A stretch of 46,275 bases of DNA. Origin: Singulisphaera sp. GP187. Lineage in GTDB: Bacteria; Planctomycetota; Planctomycetia; Gemmatales; Gemmataceae. The stretch's first letter is position 1. Every line of letters begins with the position of its first letter. The position numbers and the translations under genes were made by a program. Location: the NCBI GenBank assembly GCA_945861245.1, contig CAMAUE010000027.1:1-46275 (forward strand). The letters are read 5' to 3'. Below the pieces are notes generated by a model. That model was given only the letters and a program-made list of their open reading frames with translations, searched no databases and had not been told where the DNA came from. Below, piece after piece: positions 26,564-36,400 of this stretch.

Positions 26564-27976
26564 TTAGCCCAGCAGTTCCCGCATGGGGCGATGTTCGCCG
26601 ACGAGGAACTGCGGGCGGCCTGCCATGTCGATGTAATGTGTCGTCGTCACATCAATGCCGAGTCGCTGATACAACGTCGCGAACACTTCGCGAAAATGCA
26701 CCGGACGAACGCGCGGTTCGTCCGCCAAGCGGCTCGTCTCGCCAATCACTTGGCCCATGCGCAACCCACCGCCGGCGACGAGCGCGCTACACACTCGTGG
26801 CCAATGGTCGCGCCCGGCATTGGCGTTGATCCGCGGCGTGCGGCCGAACTCGCCCCACACGACCACCGCGACATCGTTGAACAGATCGCGTTCCTGCAAA
26901 TCCTGAATGAGCGCCGACAAGCCGAGATCGAGCAGCGGAAACGTACCGCGCGCCGCCGGGAAGAGATCGCGATGCCAATCGTAATTGTGATCGCCGCGCA
27001 ACACCCGTCCGAACGGCCATTGCGTGAACGCTAATGTCACACAGCGAGCGCCGGCCTCGATGACACGGCGCGCCAATAGGAACTGGTCGAGATAGTGCTT
27101 CCCATCGCGCTCGTTCGGATACGCACGGTCCAGGCCATAGCGTGAGCGTGTTTGGGCGTCCTCGCGGGTCAAATCCAAGGCGTTCGCCAAGCGTGCCGAC
27201 GTCAGCATCTCGATTGCCTGCCGCTGATACGAATCGACGCCGCTGACGACATTGGCCGCATCGGTCTCACGGCGATAGTTGTCGAAACTCGCCAGCATCG
27301 ATTGGCGATCGCGCAGGCGATCGAGCGTGATGCCGCCCAACGTGATATTGCGGCGATCCACGGCCTGTGACACGAACCCCGCATGCGCAACGCCGAGATA
27401 ACCTGGCTGGCCCGGCGGCGTGCGCAAGATAAAGCGTGCGTCGGCGTCAGTCGGCGTCAAGTCAACGCTCGTGGGCACACCTGCGACGCGCGGGCCGAGC
27501 GATCGTGACAGCACGCTGCCAAACGACGGCCAATCGCCTTGCGGAAAGCCCGGTATGATTGGCGAGGAATCCATCGGCGGGTGCGATTCCCAGCCCGTTG
27601 TGCACCAGTGTAGATTGTGATCGTCGCGGAAACCCGTGAGTGACCGCAGGATCGTCATCTTGTCCGCGGCACGGGCGAGACGCGGGAACAGTTCGCATAT
27701 TTGTGTGCCGGGCACATTGGTGGCGATGGGACGAAATTCGCCGCGAATCTCGGCGGGGGCGTCGGGTTTGAGGTCGAAGGAATCGATATGCGAAGGTCCG
27801 CCGGGCAACAGGACCATGATGACGCCTTTGAGTCGACCCCTGTCGGAGTCGGCTTGCGGCGTTTGCGCTTGGGCACGGAGCACGTCAGGAAGTGCGAGTC
27901 CGCCCATGCCGAGCGCGCCGATCTTCAGCCAGCTGCGGCGGTTCAAACCATTGCCGGGACCGGGGATCGTGAGCAT
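26564..27976 (-). CDS. DUF1501 family protein
   Basis: 470 residues with a Tat-like start LNRRSWLKIGALGMGGLALP. Conserved blocks: VIMVLLPGGPSHIDSFDLKP, WGEFGRTPRINANAGRDHW and YQRLGID near the C-terminus. Only moderately similar to the other DUF1501 protein in this window, so not a recent duplicate. Convergent with the carbonic anhydrase gene. It follows the DUF1552 gene on the same strand, separated by the family F palindrome. Confidence 0.9.
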   Translation of the reverse strand: MLTIPGPGNGLNRRSWLKIGALGMGGLALPDVLRAQAQTPQADSDRGRLKGVIMVLLPGGPSHIDSFDLKPDAPAEIRGEFRPIATNVPGTQICELFPRLARAADKMTILRSLTGFRDDHNLHWCTTGWESHPPMDSSPIIPGFPQGDWPSFGSVLSRSLGPRVAGVPTSVDLTPTDADARFILRTPPGQPGYLGVAHAGFVSQAVDRRNITLGGITLDRLRDRQSMLASFDNYRRETDAANVVSGVDSYQRQAIEMLTSARLANALDLTREDAQTRSRYGLDRAYPNERDGKHYLDQFLLARRVIEAGARCVTLAFTQWPFGRVLRGDHNYDWHRDLFPAARGTFPLLDLGLSALIQDLQERDLFNDVAVVVWGEFGRTPRINANAGRDHWPRVCSALVAGGGLRMGQVIGETSRLADEPRVRPVHFREVFATLYQRLGIDVTTTHYIDMAGRPQFLVGEHRPMRELLG

Positions 27977-27991
27977 GAGAGAGTGCCTCGT

Positions 27992-28087
27992 GTTTAGCCG
28001 CTCGCCTTTGGCGAGCGCGAGCGCGGCGTTGGACCGATACGTCGAAAAAGCGCCGCGCCCGCGCTCGCCAAAGGCGAGCGGCTAAAC
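27992..28087. repeat. Palindromic repeat family F, large inverted pair
   Basis: Arms 27992-28028 and 28051-28087 are inverted with a single mismatch in 37 bases and a 22-base loop. It fills almost the whole gap between the DUF1552 and DUF1501 genes, where it could also act as a stem-loop in a shared transcript. Confidence 0.95.
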
Positions 28088-28098
28088 GAAACATGGGA

Positions 28099-29433
28099 TC
28101 ACACCAGATTCGCCAGGCGACCGCTGCTGTCGCCGAGACGATCAACGGCACTGTTGACGCGGTCAAGCATCGACAACCAAAGGTTGTTGAGCGGCGTGTT
28201 GTTGGCGTAGCGGAGGTGGCGACCGGTGCGGATCGTGCCGGAGCCGCGACCGATTTGTAGGATCGGCAAGTCGTCGTGGTTGTGGCGGTTGCCGTCGCTG
28301 TTGCCCGAACCGTAGGCGATCATGCAATTGTCGAGCAGCGTGCCTTCGCCTTCGCGGATGTTCTTCATGCGGTTGAGCATGTAGGCGAGTTGCGTGACAT
28401 GGAAGCGGTTGATGTTCGCGATCTTCGTCATCTTCGCGCGGTCGTTGCCGTGATGCGAAAGATCGTGATGGCCTTCGGGCACGCCGATGACCGAGTAGGG
28501 CCGATTGCTGCCTTCGTTGGCGAAGACAAACGTGCTGACGCGCGTGATGTCGGCCTGGAACGCGACGACCAGCAAATCCGCCAGCAGACGAATGTGATCC
28601 TGGTAGTTGCTTGGAATGCCGGTTGGTTGCGTCATGGTCGGCCGCGCGGGTTCGGGCATGCGGGCGGCGCGCTCGATGCGTTGCTCGATGTCGCGAATCG
28701 ATGTCAGATACTCGTCCATCCGTCGGCGGTCGTTGCTGCCGAGGTTCGGGACAAGGGTGTTGGCGTCTTCGCGGACGAAGTCGAGAATGCTGCGGCGATT
28801 GCGTTCTCGGCGAGCACGGTCGCCGTCGTTGCCTGTCGCGAACAGTCGCTCGAAGATCAAACGCGGGTTGTTGAGTTTGGGCACGGGCGTCGTGGCGGAG
28901 CGCCAGGAGATCGTGGAGGAATAAACGCAGCTGTAGCCGGAGTCACAGTTGCCGGCCATCGCGCTGGGGTCGGCACCGATTTCCAGTGAGGACAAGCGAG
29001 TCTCGTTGCTAAGCCTGGTCGCGGCAACTTGATCAACGGACGTGCCGCAACGGATGTCGGTGCCATCAGTCTTGCGCGGTTGCGCGCCGGTGAGGAAGGC
29101 CGCCATGGCGCGGGCGTGATCGCCGGCACCGTCGCCGTTCGGACGGGCCTTGTCGGCAGTCAGACCGGTGAGCACGTTGACGTACTCACGTACTTCCGCC
29201 AGCGGTTCGAGGATGCGAGGCAACGTGAAGCCCGTGCCTTCCGCAGTCGGGGTCCAATCGGCCATGTTCTTGCCATTCGGGACGTACAAGAACGCGACGC
29301 GCGTCGGCACACGATTCGCCGCCGGCGCCTGGCTGGCCCACGCTTGCAAGGGGCCCATCGCTTCGAGCCAGGGCAGTGCAATGGAAGCACCGAGGCCTTT
29401 GAGCACAGTTCGGCGTGACAAATGGTTAGTCAT
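28099..29433 (-). CDS. DUF1552 family protein
   Basis: 444 residues. Tat-type leader SRRTVLKGLGASIALPWLE, then FLYVPNGKNMADWTP, AFLTGAQPRKTDGTDIRCG, DRRRMDEYLTSIRDIEQRIE, and MIAYGSGNSDGNRHNHDDLP, all characteristic. DUF1552 genes normally sit right next to a DUF1592/DUF1588 cytochrome-type gene; here the partner is 1.2 kb upstream with an Rpn-like gene in between. An AAAGGA site precedes ATG 29433. Function of the family is not established. Confidence 0.92.
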   Translation of the reverse strand: MTNHLSRRTVLKGLGASIALPWLEAMGPLQAWASQAPAANRVPTRVAFLYVPNGKNMADWTPTAEGTGFTLPRILEPLAEVREYVNVLTGLTADKARPNGDGAGDHARAMAAFLTGAQPRKTDGTDIRCGTSVDQVAATRLSNETRLSSLEIGADPSAMAGNCDSGYSCVYSSTISWRSATTPVPKLNNPRLIFERLFATGNDGDRARRERNRRSILDFVREDANTLVPNLGSNDRRRMDEYLTSIRDIEQRIERAARMPEPARPTMTQPTGIPSNYQDHIRLLADLLVVAFQADITRVSTFVFANEGSNRPYSVIGVPEGHHDLSHHGNDRAKMTKIANINRFHVTQLAYMLNRMKNIREGEGTLLDNCMIAYGSGNSDGNRHNHDDLPILQIGRGSGTIRTGRHLRYANNTPLNNLWLSMLDRVNSAVDRLGDSSGRLANLV

Positions 29434-29619
29434 TCTTTTGGTCCTTTCCGCGTCGCATGCGGAAGAATATCGGTGGGATAAGGCGAAAAACGAAAGCCGG
29501 CGGGATACTCATGTTTAATTACATAGGATACCACGTTTTTCGTCCAGTCAAAAGGTCAAATATGGCAATCTGCAGGATTTTCGGGGGCGTGGTTATGCTG
29601 GCTGAACCGAAGTGCATTA

Positions 29620-30642
29620 TCATCGCTTCGGCTTGAAAAATTGCTTCAACTCGGCACGCACTTGCTCCACCGTCTCTGCTTTCTTCGCAAATTCGACGAG
29701 GCGGCGAAGCGTTTCCACGTCGTCAAGCTTGCGAACGATGGCAATGTCTTGGCGGCTTGCGCCGCCAAAGCGGCACTCCATCGCTGTCAGCAGGCTGCCG
29801 ACCAACTCGCCACGCGCTTCGCCACGCGCTTCGCCAATAGCCTTGCCACGCGCTTCGCCAATAGCCTTGCCACGCGCTTCGCCGATAGCTTCCCCGCGCG
29901 CGATTGCGCGGCGTTCGATTCCGGTGACATACGGCATCTTCTTCTCCTTCTCGAATGTGTCGATTTCCTCTTGCACGACTTTGTCCCAATCGTCCGGCAG
30001 TTGCATCAGCCAATCGATCAGGCGAAACAACTCCCGCACTCGTTCCTTGCTGAATTTCCGCTCGTACAAATTGCGGATGAATCGCACCTTCCACGTCGCT
30101 CGGCTTCTCGGGTCCTGCTTTGTCGCTTGCGCCTTCAGATGAGCCAAGATCACCGATGCGAACGGATTGTCGCTCGCTTCCAACTCCTCGATGCGATCCG
30201 CGTAGTCATGCAACTTCACCGTCGCCATCGTCAGCTTTAAGCCAAATCCCAGCACCGATTCCTCGTGCTCGCTGGGACGCCAATTCTTGCTCTCGTCCGC
30301 CAAGATCGCCACGCTCACGATCGGCAGTTGAAACTTCAGATGCAGCGCGCAACGGTATTTTAGCATCCGCTTGCCGAACTGCTTGTCTTTTTGTGCTTGA
30401 ATTTCGATGTGAATCAGCAGCACCGCTTTGCGCCCGTTCTTCAGCGTCACTCGGTACAGCCGATCCAGATGCTGATTCCCCGTGCGTGAACGAGGTACGA
30501 GTTTACGCAATTCACTGTCAAGCGATTCATAACCGACGATCCACTCGATCTGCGCAAAAATTTCCAGCAGGCAAAGCTCGAAAAACTCTGCCAGGTACTT
30601 ATCCAGCGCGTCCTTCCACGGACTGTCGATGTCATCGGCCAT
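29620..30642 (-). CDS. Rpn-like PD-(D/E)XK nuclease / putative transposase protein
   Basis: 340 residues from ATG 30642 (GTG 30654 also possible). LLIHIEIQAQKDKQFGKRML is the ExQ part of a PD-(D/E)XK nuclease core like that of recombination-promoting Rpn proteins. The C-terminal half contains GEARGKAI repeats encoded by a 24-base tandem repeat, then a region similar to DUF4351. Members of this group are often numerous within one genome and have been associated with recombination; no role is shown here. It lies between the DUF1592 and DUF1552 genes, which usually adjoin. Confidence 0.75.
   Translation of the reverse strand: MADDIDSPWKDALDKYLAEFFELCLLEIFAQIEWIVGYESLDSELRKLVPRSRTGNQHLDRLYRVTLKNGRKAVLLIHIEIQAQKDKQFGKRMLKYRCALHLKFQLPIVSVAILADESKNWRPSEHEESVLGFGLKLTMATVKLHDYADRIEELEASDNPFASVILAHLKAQATKQDPRSRATWKVRFIRNLYERKFSKERVRELFRLIDWLMQLPDDWDKVVQEEIDTFEKEKKMPYVTGIERRAIARGEAIGEARGKAIGEARGKAIGEARGEARGELVGSLLTAMECRFGGASRQDIAIVRKLDDVETLRRLVEFAKKAETVEQVRAELKQFFKPKR
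29811..29889. repeat. 24-base tandem repeat inside the Rpn-like gene
   Basis: A 24-base unit starting CACGCGCTTCGCCAATAG is present about three times with a shorter partial copy at the left end. It encodes the 8-residue repeat GEARGKAI. Unit number is likely to vary between strains. Confidence 0.85.
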
Positions 30643-30667
30643 GGCGAATCTCACGTCATCGCTTCGG

Positions 30668-33052
30668 TTAGTTGTCCCCTTGGTCCTTGCCTCGGCGCAT
30701 GCGGAAGAGGTCGCTCTTGGTTATTTCGACCACCAGGGTGGAAAAGCGAAAATCATTCTTGGCGAGCACGGTCACGATCCGGTCAATGGCTGATTTGTCG
30801 TAGTATTCCACGCCTCGACCGATGCCATAGGTGACCATCTTCTCGGTCAAATTTCGGCTGAAAAGTTCGTTTCTCTTCAGCAAAATCTGTTTAAGCTCCT
30901 TCGGGCCGTTGAACTTCTGTCCGCCAGGCAACTCACCCGACGCGTCAATCGGATGCTCGCCGTCTTTAGCACGGAACTTGCCGATCGCGTTGTAATTCTC
31001 AAACGCGAAGCCCGGTGGATCGAGGCGATTGTGGCAATTGGTGCATGCCGGGTTCTTGCGATGCTGCTCCATGCGTTCGCGCAGTGTGCCTTTGAGTTCA
31101 CCTTTTTCTTCGAGTTCGGGCACGTTGGGCGGCGGGGGCGGCGGGGGCGTGCCGAGAACTTGCTCCAGCACCCATTTGCCACGTTTGACCGGCGACGTGC
31201 GTGTCGGGTTCGACGTCAGCGTGAGGATGCTCGCATGCGTCAGGATGCCGCCGCGCTCGTTGTCGGCGAACGTCACACGGACGAACTCGTCGCTCGGCTT
31301 GCCGCCGCCGAACTTGCGCACAAACGGCGTGCCCGGTTTCGTGATCGGCTTCTGGTACAGCCGATTGCCGTTCGTGTCGGCGATGCCATAATGGCGGGCG
31401 AGCCGTTCGTTCAGGAAGCTGAAATTGCTATCGATCAAGTCGAGGATGTTGCGATCTTCCTTCATGATGGCGTTGAAAAATAATTCCGTTTCCTTGATCA
31501 TCGCCCGGCGCAGCGATTCATCGAAATCGGGAAACAACTTCGCATCCGGGGCGTGCGACTTTAGCAAGCGCAGCTGCAGCCATTGCCCGGCAAAGTTTTC
31601 GACCATCGCATACGAACGCGGGTCGGTCAGCATGCGTTTCGCTTGCGTTTCCAGATTCGCGTGCAGCTGATTCTTGGCCGCCAAGTCGAGCAATTCGTCG
31701 TCGGGCATCGTGCTCCACAGGAAGTACGACAGCCGCGATGCGAGTTGATAGTCGTCGATCAGGTGCGGGTCTTTGCTGTCAGGCCTATGGTCGAGTTCGA
31801 CGCGGAAGAGAAACTTCGGCGAGCACAGAACGGCTTGCAGCGCGACCTGAATGCCAGCCTCCCACGGTTCGCCTGCCTTCTCTGTTTTCTCGACGAGTCC
31901 GATCAAGCGATCCACTTCGATTTTCGTCACGGGCCGGCGATACGCCTTCGACGTGAAGCGTGCGAGAATCTCGCGCGTCGCTTCCGGCCTGGCAGCGCCC
32001 TCTTTGTATGCCATGATCTTTTTGTGAGGGATCGGCCTGGTGTCAAGCGGGCCTTCGAGCTGAAACATCTCGAGCATGAAGGCGCGATCTTTCTTGCTCG
32101 CTTCGTCCTTGCCTTCGTTGAGCAACACCGCGCCCATGCGCTGTGAGCCTTTGGCAAGCTCGAGTTTCACCTCATAGGATTGCGGCGCCTTCGGATCTTT
32201 CGCATTGACCTCGAAAACCTGGACCTGCTTGCCATTGATGGTCAGCGCGATTTTCACCGGCTCCTTGCCAACTTGCACGCCATAGCCTCGGATGCGAGCC
32301 TTGAACTCGCCGTCCTGCGTGAGGTTTTGCTGCGTGTGCGATGGAATCTTGGTTTGCGTGATCGCGCGGAATCGGCCCACTTTGTCCGGGTTCGGCACGC
32401 TCGGTTCGGTGAAACGAGAAATGACCGTACGCGTCGGCGGCTTCGGAGCGGCGCCGACGAGAATCGCCTGTTGCGTGATCGTTTCCGCAGCGGCGAGGTA
32501 GCGCTCCATCAGCACCGGCGAAATCGACAGCACGTCGCCGATGTTGTCAAAGCCATGCCCGACGTCGTCCGCAGGGAAGTCGTCCGCCGGTTTGAAATCG
32601 ACGCCGACGAGATCGCGAATCGTGTTGTTGTACTCCGTGCGATTGAGTCGCCGCATCGTCACTCGCCCCGGATCGCGTGGCCCCGAGGAATCAGCCAACG
32701 CGAACAGATCGTTCACCGCCTTGAGGAACGCATCGGTGTCCTTCAGGTCAGGCCTGGGTTGCTTCTCCGGCGGCATCTCGCCCATGTGCACCATGCGCAA
32801 CACTTCATGCCAGCGTTTGCGGTCCTTCAGAATCGACTTCGCGTCGGTGTAGACATGCAGCACCAGATCGGCGTTTTTCTTCTTCGGCCCGTGACACTGC
32901 ACGCAATGCTTGTTCAAGAACGGCACGACGATCTTCTCGATCGGCTCGTTCGCCTTCGCTGAAATCGCCGGTTGCGCGTCGGTTCGGCGTACGCCAATCA
33001 CGATGCCAGCGAGGATCAGAAACGAAGAGACTGCAAGGATGAAACGTCGCAT
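30668..33052 (-). CDS. DUF1592-type cytochrome-domain protein (DUF1587/1592/1588/1585 set)
   Basis: 794 residues from ATG 33052. An N-terminal membrane helix or signal (FILAVSSFLILAGIVIGV) is followed by heme motif CVQCH (Cys50-Cys53-His54). Then RLNRTEYNNTIRDLVGVD (DUF1587), LASRLSYFLWSTMPDDEL (DUF1592), CTNCHNRLDPPGFAFENY (DUF1588, a second CxxCH) and DUF1585 near the end (YGIGRGVEYYDK). Probably periplasmic. Family function is unproven; it normally works with the DUF1552 partner, which is present downstream. Confidence 0.92.
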   Translation of the reverse strand: MRRFILAVSSFLILAGIVIGVRRTDAQPAISAKANEPIEKIVVPFLNKHCVQCHGPKKKNADLVLHVYTDAKSILKDRKRWHEVLRMVHMGEMPPEKQPRPDLKDTDAFLKAVNDLFALADSSGPRDPGRVTMRRLNRTEYNNTIRDLVGVDFKPADDFPADDVGHGFDNIGDVLSISPVLMERYLAAAETITQQAILVGAAPKPPTRTVISRFTEPSVPNPDKVGRFRAITQTKIPSHTQQNLTQDGEFKARIRGYGVQVGKEPVKIALTINGKQVQVFEVNAKDPKAPQSYEVKLELAKGSQRMGAVLLNEGKDEASKKDRAFMLEMFQLEGPLDTRPIPHKKIMAYKEGAARPEATREILARFTSKAYRRPVTKIEVDRLIGLVEKTEKAGEPWEAGIQVALQAVLCSPKFLFRVELDHRPDSKDPHLIDDYQLASRLSYFLWSTMPDDELLDLAAKNQLHANLETQAKRMLTDPRSYAMVENFAGQWLQLRLLKSHAPDAKLFPDFDESLRRAMIKETELFFNAIMKEDRNILDLIDSNFSFLNERLARHYGIADTNGNRLYQKPITKPGTPFVRKFGGGKPSDEFVRVTFADNERGGILTHASILTLTSNPTRTSPVKRGKWVLEQVLGTPPPPPPPNVPELEEKGELKGTLRERMEQHRKNPACTNCHNRLDPPGFAFENYNAIGKFRAKDGEHPIDASGELPGGQKFNGPKELKQILLKRNELFSRNLTEKMVTYGIGRGVEYYDKSAIDRIVTVLAKNDFRFSTLVVEITKSDLFRMRRGKDQGDN

Positions 33053-33087
33053 ATTCAAAAGAGTCCAAACGGAGGGTGGTTTCAGGT

Positions 33088-33093
33088 ATTATA
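33088..33093 (-). promoter_or_regulatory. Possible -10 box TATAAT for the DUF1592 gene
   Basis: TATAAT on the minus strand, 36 bases before ATG 33052. No good -35 element. Confidence 0.4.
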
Positions 33094-33277
33094 CACGCCG
33101 AACGGGATTCGGAATAGGGTCGATTGGCCTAGTGTACTAACTCTCTAACGCGCTCTCCATTTTCGGTGTTTGTTCCTTGCGCTACACTGCACGCAGGTAG
33201 ATTTGACTCATGAGCCGAGCGTCCTGATGCCAGCCAATCCGAGACGCTCCCGTCCGGCCGCGCGTCTTCGGCTTTTT

Positions 33278-33362
33278 CTTTGACGCGCCCCTCAAAAGTA
33301 CGAGGCTGAAGCGTAAGCGACAGTAATTATCGCCTTACCGTCGCTTACGCTTCCGGCTCGCG
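33278..33362. repeat. Palindromic repeat family G
   Basis: Left arm runs through CGAGGCTGAAGCGTAAGCGA and right arm GTCGCTTACGCTTCCGGCTC, about 3 mismatches in 21. The leading CTTTGACGCGCCCCTCAAAA also matches, in reverse complement, the flank of the copy at 38339-38423, so the element is longer than its palindrome. Confidence 0.85.
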
Positions 33363-33473
33363 GAGCGCCATTCGCTGAGCACGCCTCGCCATAAATTCCA
33401 GCGACCGCCTCCGGGCTTTTCGCTAACATTTACCTCAAGAATCCCTCGTTCCCCGTTTCGGAGGCTTTACGCC

Positions 33474-36400
33474 ATGATTCGTCGATTTCTCCTGCCCGCG
33501 CTCGCGCTGGCATTACTTGCCATCTTCTCGATCAACACCATTGCCCAAAAGAAGAAAGCCCCGCCTGCTACTTCCAACGACGCGGTGCACGACCCCGCAG
33601 TCGCCGTCAAGAACCTCGACGTGCATCCCGATCTCCAGGCGTCGCTCTTCACCTCTGAGCCGAAGATCACCAACCCCGTTAACCTCGACATCGACCACCG
33701 TGGCCGAGTGTGGATCTGCGACATCGTCAACTACCGAGGCAACAATGGCAAACGCAAAGACGGCGATCGCATCCTCATCCTCGACGACACCGATGGCGAC
33801 GGCGTGGCCGACAAAGTCACTACCTTTTACCAGGGCCGCGATATCGATTCCGCCATGGGTGTCTGCGTCCTCGGCAACAAGGTCATCGTCTCCGCGCCGG
33901 CCAACATCATCGTCTTCACCAAAGACGACAACGACAAAGTCATCAACAAGGAATTCCTCTTCACCAAGACCGGCAACGCCCAGCACGATCATTCCTCCCA
34001 CTCGTTCGTCTTCGGGCCCGATGGCCGACTCTACTGGAACTTCGGTAACACCGGCGGCGCAGTTCACGACAAGAACGGCAAACCCGTCGTCGATCTCGCC
34101 GGCAATGTCGTCAACGACAAGGCCAAACCCTATCGCCAGGGCATGGTCTTTCGCTGCGAGATGGATGGCTCCAACTTCGAAGTGCTCGGCCATAATTTCC
34201 GCAACAACTACGAAGTCGCCGTCGATTCCTTCGGCACCCTTTGGCAGTCCGACAACGACGACGACGGCAACCGGGGCGTGCGCATCAACTTCGTCATGGA
34301 GTATGGCAACTATGGCTACGTCGATGAAATGACCGGCGCCGGCTGGCAGAAACCGCGCACCAATATGGAGAAGGAAATCCCGCTCAAGCACTGGCACCTC
34401 AACGACCCCGGCGTCGTGCCTAACCTGCTGCAGACGTATCAAGGCTCGCCGACCGGCATCTGCCTTTATGAAGGCAACCTGCTGCCCAAGACGTTCCAGA
34501 ACCAGATGATCCACTGCGACGCTGGCCCAAGCATCGTGCGTGCCTATCCCGTGACGACCGATGGGGCGGGATATAAAGCAAGCATCGTCAACATTCTCGA
34601 TGGCGCGAAGAAGAACAACTGGTTCCGCCCCGCCGACGTTTGCACCGCGCCGGACGGCTCGATCTTCGTCACCGACTGGTACGATCCCGGCGTCGGCGGC
34701 CATGCCCAGCGCGATTCCGATCGTGGCCGAGTGTTTCGCGTCGCTCCGCCGGGCGTGAAGTACAGCGTGCCGAAGCAGAGCTTTAACACGATTGAAGGCA
34801 ACATGGAGGCGCTAAAGAGTCCCAACCTGGCGACGCGCTATATGGCGTGGACCAATCTGCACAAATTTGGAACCTGGGCCGAGGTGCAATTGCTCAAACT
34901 GTACGACTCCAAAATTCCACAAGAACGTGCTCGCGCCCTGTGGCTGCTTGGCCGCATCGAGGGCAAGGGGCAGCATTACGTTGACAAAGCGATTGCCGAC
35001 AAGGATGCCGATATTCGCATCGTCGGCATTCGGCTTGCTCGGCAACTCAAGCTCGACGTGATTCCCGTGGTCCGCACGCTGGCTGCAGACAAGGATAGCG
35101 CCGTATTGCGTGAATGCGCCATCGCGCTGCGTCATAGTAAATCCGCCGATGCACCATTGCTGTGGGCGCAGCTTGCCAACCGGCACGATGGCACGGACCG
35201 CTGGTATCTCGAAGCGCTTGGCATCGGCGCGGACAAGAACTGGAACGCGTTCCTCGAACATTACACGCAAAAAGGCCCGACGGTTTCCTTGCTCGCCAAA
35301 AACACCCGCGACATCGCCTGGCGTTCCCGCGCGAATGTGACGCCGAACCTCCTGGCGACTGCGATCCTGTTTCCAGAGGTGCCGACGGACGAACTTCCAC
35401 GCCTCTTCCGTGCCTTCGACTTCCAGCAGGACAGCGACATCAAAACCGAAGCCCTCGTCAAGCTCGCGTTCGGTATTTACGCCGATCCGGCTCGGCGCAA
35501 GCTCATCACGACCGAAGCGATCAGTCGGCTGAAGAACTTCGACGTCAAGAATCCGCAATACGCCACGGCTCTGAATAAACTGCTCGATCAATCGCTCAAT
35601 ACGCCGATGTATGTCGAGTTAGTCGGCAAGTTCAACATTGTCGAACGGTACGGCTCGTTGCTCGCCATCGCCCAGAATCAACCGAGCGAGCAGCTTGGCA
35701 TCGACGCGATGACGCTTCTCCTGGAGCGCAACGCCAAGCTCGCCTTGCCTGGCCTGACGCATAAACAGATCAATGCCGCGTTGGCCACGGTGCAAGCGAT
35801 CGGCAACTCGGCCCATGTCAACGGCAACGCGCTACTGCTGCCGATCATCCAGGACGCCAAGGCCGACCTTGAACTGCGCCGTCAGGCAACCCGTGCCTTG
35901 GCGCGAAACCAGCCCGGTGCGCGCGACCTCATCAATCTCTTTCGGACGTATCAACTCGCCAGGGAACTCCATATCACCGCCGGCAGCGTGCTCAGCGCAT
36001 CGTCGGCCAAGGACGTTCGCGAGCAGGCGGTAAAATTCTTCCCGCAGCCGACGACCAAGGACAAGAAGCCGCTGCCCGCCATCAGCGAACTCGTCAAGAG
36101 CAAGGGCAATGCCACGAACGGCGCGATCGTCTTCGCCAAGCAAGGGACCTGCGCGAAGTGCCATCAGGTCAACGGCGAGTTCAAGAACGTCGGCCCGGAC
36201 CTCTCCGAGATCGGCAAGAAGCTGGCCCGCGAGGCGATGTTCGAGTCGATCCTTTACCCCAGTGCCGGCATCGCTCATAGCTTTGAAACGTGGGTTGTCG
36301 AGACGAAGAAGGGCACAACCGCCAGCGGCTTGCTCGTCAGCAGTACGCCGGACGAAACCGCGATCAAAGATGCTGAATCGATCGTGCGAACCTTCAAAGC

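Larger units (their letters stand above)
33053..33473. other. 421-base gap between divergent genes
   Basis: Holds a possible minus-strand -10 box (33088-33093), the family G pair (33278-33362) and presumably the promoter of the 33474 gene. No coding sequence supported. Confidence 0.6.

Noticed and set aside
26533..26829. 98-codon + frame after the carbonic anhydrase
   Set aside because: Lies over the 3' end of the DUF1501 gene on the other strand and has no recognisable features.
29811..29889. CRISPR-like short repeats
   Set aside because: Units of 24 bases are contiguous with no spacers and lie inside a coding sequence as an 8-residue repeat.
33513..34703. 396-codon minus-strand frame opposite the PVC dehydrogenase
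   Set aside because: Asp/Val-rich antisense shadow of a beta-propeller gene.
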